NCBI GenBank assembly: GCA_964245885.1
Contig: CAXTOX010000102.1
Location: 1 to 13,895, forward strand
DNA: 13,895 bases
Source: CAHJWO01 sp964245885
GTDB taxonomy: Bacteria; Verrucomicrobiota; Verrucomicrobiia; Chthoniobacterales; SZAS-18
Reading direction: 5' to 3'
Positions 7,658 to 13,895 of the stretch are shown one piece after another. The first letter of the stretch is position 1, and every line of letters begins with the position of its first letter. Under the pieces are notes generated by a model. The model saw only the letters and a list, made by a program, of their open reading frames with translations. It did not search any database and was not told where the DNA came from. A program made the position numbers and the translations under genes.

Positions 7658-8422
7658 ATGAACCTATTTGATCTCGCGGGTAAAACCGCCTTCGTGACCG
7701 GTGGCGGAAGCGGCATCGGTCAGCGACTCGCGCTCGGCCTGGCGGAGGCGGGCGCGGACATCGCCGTCTTCGACCTGGCCGCCAGCGCCGGCCTTGAGGA
7801 AACGGTGGCGAGCATCGAGAAGCTCGGCCGCCGGGCGGTCGCCTGCACCGGGGATGTCACGAACGCCGACGACCTGGAGCGCGCCGTGTCCGGGGCCGAG
7901 AAGGAGCTTGGCCCGGTCGCTGTGGCGCTCAACTGCGCCGGGATCGCCAGCGCGGCCCCGGCCGAGGACATGGCGCTCGCGCAGTGGCAGAAGATGCTGG
8001 ACGTGAACCTGACCGGCATCTTTCTTTCCTGCCAGGCGGAAGCGCGGGTCATGCTCCCCCGGAAGGCGGGGGCCATCGTCAACATCGCCTCGATGTCCGG
8101 CGTCATCGTAAACCGTGGAATCACCCAGGCTCACTACAACGCGTCGAAAGCGGGAGTTATCCATCTCTCCAAAAGTCTGGCGATGGAGTGGAGTGACCGG
8201 GGCGTGCGGGTCAACTCGATTAGTCCCGGGTACACGCTGACGCCCATGAACCGCCGCCCCGAGGTCGCGGAGCAGCTCAAGCAATTCGCCGCCGATACTC
8301 CCCTGGGCCGGATCGCCAGCGTGGACGAGATGGTCGGCCCGGCCATTTTCCTGTGCAGCGAGGCGGCGGCGTTTTGCACCGGGGTGGACCTCCTGGTGGA
8401 CGGCGGCTTCGTTTGCTGGTGA
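7658..8422 (+). CDS. Short-chain dehydrogenase/reductase, polyol or ketose type (SDR 1)
   Basis: A classical SDR of 254 residues: nucleotide motif TGGGSGIG (14-21), Asp39 at the end of the second strand (favours NAD(H) over NADP(H)), NCAG (92-95), and the tetrad Asn117, Ser145, Tyr160, Lys164 (YNASK). The stretch from IVNRG to YNASKAGVIHLSKSLAMEW, then RVNSISPGYTLTPMN, resembles arabinitol 2-dehydrogenase, sorbose reductase and related polyol/ketose SDRs. In this operon it most likely interconverts a sugar alcohol and a ketose. The frame is open far upstream inside the ATPase gene, but the ATG at 7658 (MNLFDLAGK) matches the family start and lies 26 bases after the ATPase stop. Substrate unassigned. 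Confidence 0.9.
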   Translation: MNLFDLAGKTAFVTGGGSGIGQRLALGLAEAGADIAVFDLAASAGLEETVASIEKLGRRAVACTGDVTNADDLERAVSGAEKELGPVAVALNCAGIASAAPAEDMALAQWQKMLDVNLTGIFLSCQAEARVMLPRKAGAIVNIASMSGVIVNRGITQAHYNASKAGVIHLSKSLAMEWSDRGVRVNSISPGYTLTPMNRRPEVAEQLKQFAADTPLGRIASVDEMVGPAIFLCSEAAAFCTGVDLLVDGGFVCW

Positions 8423-8434
8423 CTTCGGTTACCA

Positions 8435-9229
8435 ATGATTCCTATGAACCTGACACGTTTCACCGGACAAACCGTCCTCATCACGGGAGCAAGCCGGGGC
8501 ATCGGCAAGGGACTCGCGGAGCGTTTCGCGGCCGAGGGGGCCAACCTGGTTCTTTCCGCCAACGAGGACGCCGTCTTCGACGTGGCCGCAGCCCTGGACA
8601 AAGGCGGCGTCAAGGCCGTCGCGGAACGCTGCGACGTGACAAGCAAGGACGATGTCGAGCGACTCTTCCGCCGGGCCATGGAAACTTTCGGCCGGGTGGA
8701 CGTGTCCATCCAGAACGCCGGGGTGATCACCATCGCCAAGCTGGACGAGTTGCCCGAAAGCGACTGGGACAGGGTCATGGCCGTGAACACCAAGGGCGTT
8801 TTCCTCTGCTGCCAGGCCGCGGCGCGGTTGATGGTGGCTGCGGGGCGGGGGAGGATCATCAACACGGCGTCGGGTCAGGCCCGCCAAGGATTCATCTACA
8901 CGCCGCACTACGCCGCGAGCAAGTTCGGGGTGGTGGGAATCACGCAAAGCCTCGCCAAGGAACTGGCGCCGCACGGGGTAACGGTCAACGCTTTCTGCCC
9001 GGGGATCATCGACACGGACATGTGGGCGTACAACGACGCGGCCTGGGGCAAATTACTGGGGGACTACCAGCCCGGGGAGTTGATGAAGGAATGGACGGGC
9101 AACATCCCGATGAAGCGCGTGGGCACGCCCGGCGACGTGGCGGGCCTGGTGGCCTTCCTGGCCTCGGAGGACGCGGCCTACATCACGGGGCAAACCGTCA
9201 ACGTGGACGGCGGCCTCTTCATGTCCTGA
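8435..9229 (+). CDS. Short-chain dehydrogenase/reductase, polyol type (SDR 2)
   Basis: A second classical SDR, 264 residues: TGASRGIG (17-24), QNAG (93-96), and tetrad Asn118, Ser146, Tyr159, Lys163 (YAASK). VNAFCPGIIDTDMW is typical of the SDR group that includes meso-2,3-butanediol, sorbitol and galactitol dehydrogenases. Unlike SDR 1 it has no Asp after the second strand (LVLSANED), so its cofactor preference may differ. Two ATGs are possible, 8435 and 8444 (MNLTRF); the second also fits the usual SDR start. It begins 12 bases after SDR 1, and the two are clearly different in sequence, so this is not a recent duplication. A likely role is the other half of a polyol-ketose interconversion, for example oxidation at a second carbon. 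Confidence 0.9.
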   Translation: MIPMNLTRFTGQTVLITGASRGIGKGLAERFAAEGANLVLSANEDAVFDVAAALDKGGVKAVAERCDVTSKDDVERLFRRAMETFGRVDVSIQNAGVITIAKLDELPESDWDRVMAVNTKGVFLCCQAAARLMVAAGRGRIINTASGQARQGFIYTPHYAASKFGVVGITQSLAKELAPHGVTVNAFCPGIIDTDMWAYNDAAWGKLLGDYQPGELMKEWTGNIPMKRVGTPGDVAGLVAFLASEDAAYITGQTVNVDGGLFMS

Positions 9230-9253
9230 GCGGCGTCTCCTTTTCCGCGGCCC

Positions 9254-10756
9254 ATGGCGAACGACTGGATCCTGGCGATTGACCAGGGCACGACCAATAC
9301 GAAGGCCATCGCCCTGGCGGACGACGGCACGGTCCGGGCACGGGCCTCCGTGCCGATGCCGGTCTCCTTTCCTCAACCGGGTTGGGTGGAGCAGGACCCC
9401 CGCGCGCTCTGGAGCAGCGTCCTCCAGGTGGTGGACGGCTGCCTCAAAAAAATGGCTCCGGCCCAGCCGGCCGCCATCGGCATTTCCAACCAGCGCGAGA
9501 CGGTTCTGGCCTGGGAGCGCGCCGGCAGCCGTCCGCTGGGTCCGGCGATCATCTGGCAATGCCGCCGCACGGCGGATTTTTGCGAGGAACTGCGGGCGCG
9601 CGGGCTCGAACCCTGGCTGCGGGAACGCACCGGCCTGACGGTGGACCCCCTGTTTTCGGCGTCCAAAGCCTCCTGGCTGCTCCGTCGGATCGCGGACGAA
9701 CGCGGCCGTGATCCGCGCGCCGACGTTTGCGTGGGGACGGTCGATGCGTGGCTGCTGTGGAATCTCACCGGCGGGGCGGCTTTCGCCACCGACGTGTCGA
9801 ACGCCGCGCGCACGCAACTGCTCAACCTACGCACCGCCGCGTGGGACCCGGAAATTCTGGCGCTCTTCGAGGTGCCGGAAACCGTTCTGCCGGAAGTTCG
9901 TCCTTCTTCCGGGGTGGTCGGCGAATCCGTCGCGTTGGGCCGATTGCACGCCGGCATCCCGATTGCCAGCATGATCGGGGATTCGCACGCGGCACTCTTC
10001 GGCCAGCGCGGTTTTCTGCCGGGTTCGATCAAAGCGACCTATGGGACCGGGTCTTCCCTGATGACCCCGCTGCCCGAACTGCGGCTGTCCTCGCGTGGTC
10101 TGTCTTCCACGGTGGCGTGGAGTCTGCCCGGCCGGCCGCCGATCTATGCGCTGGAGGGAAACATCACGGTCACCGGCGCGGCCGTGCAATGGTTCGGCCA
10201 GTTCGTTGGCGGTCCGGCGTCAACCAATCCCGTGGAGGCGGTGGCAAACCTGGCAAGGGATGCCGGTGGCGACACGGGCGGCGTCTATGTCGTTCCTACC
10301 TTCGCCGGGCTCGGCGCCCCGCACTGGAACGAATCCGCGCGGGGGTTGATCTGCGGTCTGACGCGGGGGAGCACGCCCGCGCACGTGGCGCGTGCCGTGT
10401 TGGATTCCATCGCCTACCAGGTCCAGGATGTCTTCGCGGCCATGCAGGCGGACAGCGGCGCGCCGCTGGTCGCCTTGCTAGCCGATGGTGGGGCGACGAG
10501 CAACGATGATCTGATGCAGTTCCAGGCGGACCTGCTCGGGGTACCCGTGCAGCGGAACGCCTCGCCCGACGTTTCGGCTCTCGGGGCGGGTTTTCTGGCG
10601 GGTTTGGGCGTCGGACTTTGGCGTGACTTGGAATCCATCGCGGCACTGCCGCGCGCTTCCGGCAGAGTGTTCGAGCCGCGGATGGACGCCGCCCGCCGCA
10701 CCGCGCTTTTGGAAGGCTGGCGTGCCGCGGTGGCGCGCGCCGCGCTGTCCGTCTGA
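9254..10756 (+). CDS. FGGY-family carbohydrate kinase, glycerol-kinase-like
   Basis: A sugar kinase with the two-lobed actin-like ATPase fold, 500 residues, the usual FGGY length. Motifs: DQGTTNTK (10-17, phosphate 1), SNQRET (78-83), WQCRRT (101-106), TGLTVDPLFSASK (126-138), GDSHAALFG (242-250) with the presumed catalytic Asp243, GTGSS (264-268), and GGATSNDDLMQFQAD near the C-terminus. The NQRE, WQ.RRT and DP.FSA.K segments are most like glycerol kinase, but the GDQQAALFGQ signature of GlpK reads GDSHAALFGQ, so glycerol need not be the substrate. In this operon it probably phosphorylates a ketose such as xylulose, ribulose, erythrulose or apulose before the transketolase acts. It starts 24 bases after SDR 2 and is the last gene of the operon. 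Confidence 0.92.
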   Translation: MANDWILAIDQGTTNTKAIALADDGTVRARASVPMPVSFPQPGWVEQDPRALWSSVLQVVDGCLKKMAPAQPAAIGISNQRETVLAWERAGSRPLGPAIIWQCRRTADFCEELRARGLEPWLRERTGLTVDPLFSASKASWLLRRIADERGRDPRADVCVGTVDAWLLWNLTGGAAFATDVSNAARTQLLNLRTAAWDPEILALFEVPETVLPEVRPSSGVVGESVALGRLHAGIPIASMIGDSHAALFGQRGFLPGSIKATYGTGSSLMTPLPELRLSSRGLSSTVAWSLPGRPPIYALEGNITVTGAAVQWFGQFVGGPASTNPVEAVANLARDAGGDTGGVYVVPTFAGLGAPHWNESARGLICGLTRGSTPAHVARAVLDSIAYQVQDVFAAMQADSGAPLVALLADGGATSNDDLMQFQADLLGVPVQRNASPDVSALGAGFLAGLGVGLWRDLESIAALPRASGRVFEPRMDAARRTALLEGWRAAVARAALSV

Positions 10757-10759
10757 AAG

Positions 10760-10777
10760 CCTGTTCTTGGAACAAGG
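10760..10777. terminator. Possible bidirectional terminator hairpin between convergent genes
   Basis: CCTGTTC and GAACAAGG pair around a 3-base TTG loop, with one bulged A, in the 36-bp gap between the kinase stop and the regulator stop. A hairpin here suits both transcription units. There is no proper T-tract on either strand, so termination would be weak. The core reads TGTTC-N3-GAACA. Confidence 0.3.
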
Positions 10778-10792
10778 AGAGGGGTGGAAAAA

Positions 10793-11746
10793 CTATCCCT
10801 TCTCCAGCAGCCAGTCTGCGGTGCGGCGGTCGGTGATCAAGACGTTGATAAATCCTCCCCGGAGGGCGCCGCGGATGGCTTCCCGCTTGGCCTGCCCGCC
10901 GGCGACGCCGACCGAGCGCTTCAACGCGCGCAACGCGTCGAGCTGCATGCCGATGACCCGATCATCCAGGGAAGTCTTGATGGCATTTCCGTCTGCGTCG
11001 AAGAACCGCAGACAGATGTCACCCACCGCGTGCTGCTTGCGCAACTGGTCCAGTTCCTGGACCGAGAACACATTGCCGCTCAAATATAGGAGTTGCGATG
11101 GGTCGAGAGCGCCGATCCCCACGAGGGCGATACTAACCCGAGCAAACCGCGTTAGGGCTTCCCTCACATAAGGGTCTTGCAGAAAGGCCTGCTGGGCTTC
11201 CTTGGAACCCGTGATACCAGGAGAAGGGAGAAAGTAAGCCGGACCATGCACGATGCTCGATAGACGCCTGACGAGCTGCACGGCATGTTCGGCCGCCCCA
11301 GGATTACCGTTGCCGCCAAGGATTTGGACTACCTCAGCGGAGAATTGTTTAGGAAACGGACGCAAAGCCTCAACCATCGCCAGCAACGTCGAACTCCACG
11401 AGGAGACGCCAATGATTTCACCTGAGCGTAGACTTGTCTCTAGGTAATAGGCGGCAGCGGCCCCAAGGTCGCGCAGGATCTGATCATCCCCACCAAGGGA
11501 ATCTACCACGATGGCTTCTTTGAGGTCGTATCGTTGCTCGATGCCATCCTCAATCTCTGGAAATGCCCCCACAGGCACGCGGACTTGAACTTGCACAATT
11601 TGTTCTTCCTCAGCGCGTTTGAGCAAGCGCGAGATGGTTGCCTGTGAAACGTCTAGTTGCAGGGCAATCTGATTTTGTTTGATTCCTCGCTCGTGGTAGA
11701 GGCGAGCGATTTTGACCATCAAACGTAGTTCATCCAACCGTGCCAT
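10793..11746 (-). CDS. SorC/DeoR-type sugar-responsive transcriptional regulator
   Basis: This 317-residue protein has the architecture of the SorC family. An N-terminal helix-turn-helix (about 20-45: IKQNQIALQLDVSQATISRLLKRA) is followed by a sugar-phosphate-binding domain (about 58-317) with a GVSSWSSTLLAMVEAL segment matching the GVSWGxTL region. Such proteins are tetrameric regulators that respond to phosphorylated sugars. It faces the operon tail to tail, 36 bp from the kinase, and is the obvious local regulator, with the kinase or transketolase product as possible effector. The ATG at 11746 is the first after an in-frame stop; no Shine-Dalgarno sequence precedes it. GC is very high at the C-terminal end (about 80% over 10861-10920) and falls to just above half toward the N-terminal end. 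Confidence 0.92.
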   Translation of the reverse strand: MARLDELRLMVKIARLYHERGIKQNQIALQLDVSQATISRLLKRAEEEQIVQVQVRVPVGAFPEIEDGIEQRYDLKEAIVVDSLGGDDQILRDLGAAAAYYLETSLRSGEIIGVSSWSSTLLAMVEALRPFPKQFSAEVVQILGGNGNPGAAEHAVQLVRRLSSIVHGPAYFLPSPGITGSKEAQQAFLQDPYVREALTRFARVSIALVGIGALDPSQLLYLSGNVFSVQELDQLRKQHAVGDICLRFFDADGNAIKTSLDDRVIGMQLDALRALKRSVGVAGGQAKREAIRGALRGGFINVLITDRRTADWLLEKG

Positions 11747-11820
11747 GAGAAAAGTAAGCGAGATTCAAAAACCTGGGTGATACCGTTCCAGAAGTTCCTC
11801 CCGGGTGACGAGTCAGGATT

Positions 11821-11836
11821 TCATCGATCTCGATGA
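11821..11836. promoter_or_regulatory. Inverted repeat upstream of the regulator gene, candidate operator
   Basis: TCATCGA-TC-TCGATGA is a perfect 7+7 inverted repeat 75 bases upstream of the regulator start. A position near its own promoter would suit autoregulation. It does not match the repeat at 2022-2039 in front of the operon, so both cannot be sites of one protein without further evidence. Confidence 0.25.
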
Positions 11837-12131
11837 GCAAATGACCTTTCGAGGCCTAATACTGCACTATGCACAAGGACTCGACAAAATACCCTCTTTT
11901 TCTAGAATGATCGATCCCCGCATCTGCGGAGGAGCACGCCAACCTGAATCCCACTTGAGGCAAGCGTCGCGCAACCAGAAACATCTGCCACCTGTCAGTG
12001 AACGACCAAGCAAAATCATCCCATAAGCCCGCAACTGCACAGCATTTCAAAGATGGGGATACCATTGCACGGGTCGCTAGAGGAGACGGGTAAAATTGCG
12101 AAATGCTCACTATCGGAAAATCTGAGACGAT

Positions 12132-12171
12132 CTCCTATATATAGGAGCACCAGCGGGTTAGTTCCCCCGCT
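12132..12171. repeat. Perfect 16-bp palindrome followed by a 6-bp hairpin
   Basis: CTCCTATATATAGGAG (12132-12147) is a perfect palindrome. Four bases later AGCGGG (12152-12157) can pair with CCCGCT (12166-12171) around an 8-base loop. A 16-bp perfect palindrome is not expected in a random window of this size (roughly 0.2 occurrences), so it may be a protein-binding site or part of a structured transcript. No T-run follows on the plus strand. Confidence 0.45.
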
Positions 12172-12194
12172 CGGTCCCCCTCATGGAATTTCTT

Positions 12195-12221
12195 TGGTCC
12201 ATTGTTGACCACTCAGGACCA
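12195..12221. repeat. Nested inverted repeat TGGTCC...GACCA...GGACCA
   Basis: TGGTCC (12195-12200) can pair with GGACCA (12216-12221). An alternative partner, GACCA (12207-12211), lies between them. Two mutually exclusive stems are possible. It sits just after the palindrome and hairpin of 12132-12171; no function is evident. Confidence 0.3.
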
Positions 12222-12312
12222 CAGTTCAGCAGAAGCTGGATTTCAGTGTTCAGGCTATCGTGGCAGTTCGTGTCCACATCGGTCAAATCCAGTCATTTCC
12301 GGGTAGCCAAAA

Positions 12313-12351
12313 AATGCCATTGAGGCGCTCTACCAACTGAGCTAATACCTC
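12313..12351 (-). pseudogene. tRNA-Ala(GGC) gene, 5' half only
   Basis: Read on the minus strand, the sequence gives a 7-base 5' acceptor strand (GAGGTAT), the TA at positions 8-9, a complete D-arm (GCTCAGTTGGTAGAGC), and the 5' anticodon stem CCTCA with loop ATGGCAT (anticodon GGC at 12316-12318). E. coli tRNA-Ala(GGC) has the same AUGGCAU loop. The 3' stem should read TGAGG but reads TTTTT; no variable loop, T-arm or 3' acceptor follows. The gene is thus cut just after the anticodon loop and cannot make a tRNA. Such a break next to a site-specific recombinase suggests past recombination in the tRNA gene, although IntI itself is not known to use tRNA genes. Confidence 0.75.
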
Positions 12352-12654
12352 GAAAGTGGCTGCGGGCGTGGGCTTTGGGTTGATGTTGCCATTCACCGAC
12401 AAACCGGGGTGGTCCACCCATTTTGCCCCCCCTGCTGCGCTCGGGAGGCGGCAGGGAAGAAGATTATACGCCGGAAATCTGAGGGACGCGAGGGGGAAAG
12501 GGGTCTCGGGGCTGCTTGGGTCCAATGGACAGAGGGACGAAAGCAGAGGAACGATGGCGGGAGGTGAGCTTAAAAGTGCGGCAACGAGACGCTCCACCTT
12601 GCGACAAACAAGGAAACAGATCGCTCTGAAGCAGCCATTTGCAGACAGACACTC

Positions 12655-13644
12655 TCAATCCAGCGGGCTTCTGACCGGCAGCACGCCGGGCCGGTTGAGC
12701 ACGTGGGTGTAGATCATGGTGGTGGCCACGTCCTTGTGGCCGAGGAGTTCCTGCACGGTGCGGATGTCTGTCCCTGCCTCCAGCAGGTGGGTGGCAAAGG
12801 AGTGGCGCAGCGTGTGCGGACTGACGGCCTTGGACAACCCGGCCGCCAAGGCCGCTTTCTTGACCACGCGCTGGAGCGCCTGTTCGTGCCAGTGGTGACG
12901 CCGGCGCAGGCCGTTGCGGGGATCACGCGAGTAATCCCGGGCCGCAAACACCCACTGCCAAGGCCACTCACGTCCGGCGTTCGGATACTTCGCATCCAGC
13001 GCATTAGGGAGGTAAACCCCGGCGAGCTTCTCCGCCGTGGCGGGGCATTGCGCTCCGTGGTCACCTTGCCAAAGCAGGTGCAACCTATCTAGGTGAGCGC
13101 GTAGCGGTTCCACCGTCTTCTCGGGTAGCGAGGTACGTCGGTCCCCACCTCCCTTGCCCGCCCGCACCGTGACCACCCGGCGCTCCAGGTCGAGGTCGCC
13201 CACCCGCAGGCGCAGGCACTCCATCAGCCGCAACCCTGCGCCATATAGCAGTGCCGTCGCCAGCCACGGAGTGCCGTCGAGTTGAGCCAGCAAAGCCGCC
13301 ACCTCCTGCCGGTTGAGGACGACCGGCACCCGGGCGGGCCGCCTGACCCGTTCCAGCCCGTGCAGTTCGCCCAAGGGACGCTGGAGCACCTCGGCATACA
13401 GGAAGACCAAGGCGTTGAGCGCCTGGTTGTGGGTGGAGGCGGCCACCTGGTTGGTGGCCGCCAGGTCTTGCAAAAAGGCGACGACCTCCCTCTCGGCCAA
13501 GCTGGAGGGATGACGCTTGCCGTGAAAGAGGATGAAGCGCCGGGCCCAGCCCGAGTAAGCTTCTTCGGTGCGTAGGCTCATGCGCTTGTAGCGCAGGCGA
13601 TCACGCAACTGTTGCAGTAGCTTGGGAGCAGCCGGCTGGCTCAT
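12655..13644 (-). CDS. intI: Integron integrase (IntI-type tyrosine recombinase)
   Basis: This 329-residue site-specific recombinase inserts and excises gene cassettes at attI and attC sites. The N-terminal SAM-like domain (about 8-100) contains RTEEAYSGWARRFILFHGKRHP. The catalytic domain has Arg139 (GAGLRLME), Lys164, His277 and Arg280 (HTLRHSFATHLLEAG), His303 (LGHKD) and the Tyr312 nucleophile (TMIYTHV). Between the boxes lies the IntI-specific insertion (about 212-255: LPNALDAKYPNAGREWPWQWVF, then SRDP and RRRHHWHEQALQR), absent from XerC/D and phage integrases; this decides the assignment. All catalytic residues are present and the length is normal, so it is predicted active. ATG at 13644 is preferred over the in-frame ATG at 13704: similarity starts at MSQPAAPKLL and a GAGG lies about 10 bases upstream. 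Not close to any integron class I could name. Confidence 0.95.
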   Translation of the reverse strand: MSQPAAPKLLQQLRDRLRYKRMSLRTEEAYSGWARRFILFHGKRHPSSLAEREVVAFLQDLAATNQVAASTHNQALNALVFLYAEVLQRPLGELHGLERVRRPARVPVVLNRQEVAALLAQLDGTPWLATALLYGAGLRLMECLRLRVGDLDLERRVVTVRAGKGGGDRRTSLPEKTVEPLRAHLDRLHLLWQGDHGAQCPATAEKLAGVYLPNALDAKYPNAGREWPWQWVFAARDYSRDPRNGLRRRHHWHEQALQRVVKKAALAAGLSKAVSPHTLRHSFATHLLEAGTDIRTVQELLGHKDVATTMIYTHVLNRPGVLPVRSPLD

Positions 13645-13895
13645 GGGTACGCCGCCTCGGCTTGAGGGTGGGTGGAGCAAAATGGTGCAGGAAAACTCAG
13701 CCATCGCAAGGGGAAGGCGTCGTTGCTATGCGTCACAAATGCGGTGTTTATCTGCTTTTACCGCAGAAGTGAAGGGTTTTCTGGGCTTGCCAAGGGCAAG
13801 ATGAACCGCGTAAACTGGCGAAACCGAGACCTAATACAATGTCAGGCGCTCTTCCTCTCCGCTTTGGTTTGCGAGGTCACACCTGTTTCCGTTCG
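13645..13895 (+). other. Region upstream of intI where attI is expected; two hairpins
   Basis: Integron attI sites normally lie beside the 5' end of intI, with cassettes extending away from it, here to the right. I see no strict GTTRRRY core before the window ends. Two inverted repeats are present: GCGGT (13741-13745) with ACCGC (13760-13764), and CTTGCC-AAG-GGCAAG (13786-13800). They could belong to attI or to the intI promoter region. No LexA-type site was found. A frame opens with ATG at 13801 and runs off the edge; it is too short to judge. Confidence 0.3.

Larger units (their letters stand above)
11747..12654. other. About 900 bp without a convincing gene
   Basis: Between the regulator and the integrase I find only short, atypical open frames (11805-12026, 12283-12597 and 12356-12712). 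None has a recognisable motif or ribosome binding site. The stretch holds the inverted repeats at 11821, 12132, 12152 and 12195, and half a tRNA-Ala gene at 12313-12351. It reads as degraded or junction DNA between the operon and the integron locus, though a structured RNA is possible around 12130-12225. Confidence 0.5.

Noticed and set aside
10762..10774. TGTTC-N3-GAACA, similar to the TGTTC-N4-GAACA LexA motif reported in Verrucomicrobiota
   Set aside because: The spacer is one base short, and the site lies between two convergent stop codons, not at a promoter. A hairpin reading is simpler.
11805..12026. 73-codon open frame beside the regulator
   Set aside because: No motif, no ribosome binding site, atypical composition, and it crosses the inverted repeat at 11821-11836.
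12356..12712. Overlapping open frames on both strands (also 12283-12597 minus) between tRNA fragment and integrase
   Set aside because: One reads through the tRNA fragment and the other runs into the antisense of intI; neither resembles a protein family.
13751..13766. CTG...CAG near the intI upstream region as an SOS box
   Set aside because: The spacing is 9 bases instead of the 10 of the proteobacterial LexA box, and the AT-rich centre is missing.
11850..13837. CGAGGCCTAATAC (11850-11862) and CGAGACCTAATAC (13825-13837) as direct repeats flanking the integron region
   Set aside because: A 13-mer with one mismatch is expected many times by chance in a 14-kb window, and similarity does not extend beyond it.
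13801..13895. Possible first cassette gene starting with ATG at 13801
   Set aside because: Only 31 codons are visible, there is no attI core before it, and the sequence shows no recognisable motif.

Overview
The window looks like an accessory stretch of a GC-rich bacterial chromosome. It carries a complete sugar or polyol uptake and catabolism operon, flanked by signs of mobile DNA. On the left are an IS5-type transposase remnant and a riboflavin-type gene; on the right are a half tRNA and a full-length integron integrase. None of the seven operon genes after the first has a clear Shine-Dalgarno sequence, and the first has none either. Together with an RbsABC-type operon at about two-thirds GC and a chromosomal-type integron integrase, this would fit a member of the Verrucomicrobiota or a neighbouring phylum. 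That placement is inference; there is no rRNA or other phylogenetic marker here.

Layout. 1-650: an unidentified open frame joined to the 3' part of an IS5-family transposase gene. 615-1820 (minus): a RibBA-like protein with an intact DHBP synthase half and a GTP cyclohydrolase II half that has lost the EGRG signature. 1821-2063: divergent promoter region with a promoter-like pair and an inverted repeat in front of the operon. 2064-10756 (plus): eight genes, namely split transketolase N and C subunits, ABC permease, periplasmic binding protein, double-ATPase, two short-chain dehydrogenases and a glycerol-kinase-like FGGY kinase. 10793-11746 (minus): a SorC-family sugar-responsive regulator, convergent with the operon. 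11747-12654: about 900 bp without a convincing gene, holding several inverted repeats and the 5' half of a tRNA-Ala(GGC) gene. 12655-13644 (minus): integron integrase IntI. 13645-13895: the region where attI would be expected.

How it works together. The binding protein, permease and ATPase import a small sugar or sugar alcohol. The two dehydrogenases probably oxidise or interconvert polyol and ketose, the FGGY kinase phosphorylates the product, and the dedicated two-subunit transketolase moves a two-carbon unit to or from the ketose phosphate, feeding the pentose phosphate pathway or glycolysis. The SorC-type protein would sense a phosphorylated intermediate and control the operon. The exact substrate cannot be read from the sequence. 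A split transketolase beside an FGGY kinase resembles the D-apulose-4-phosphate transketolase (AptA/AptB) and apulose kinase pair of D-apiose catabolism, but xylitol, arabitol, threitol or erythritol routes are equally open.
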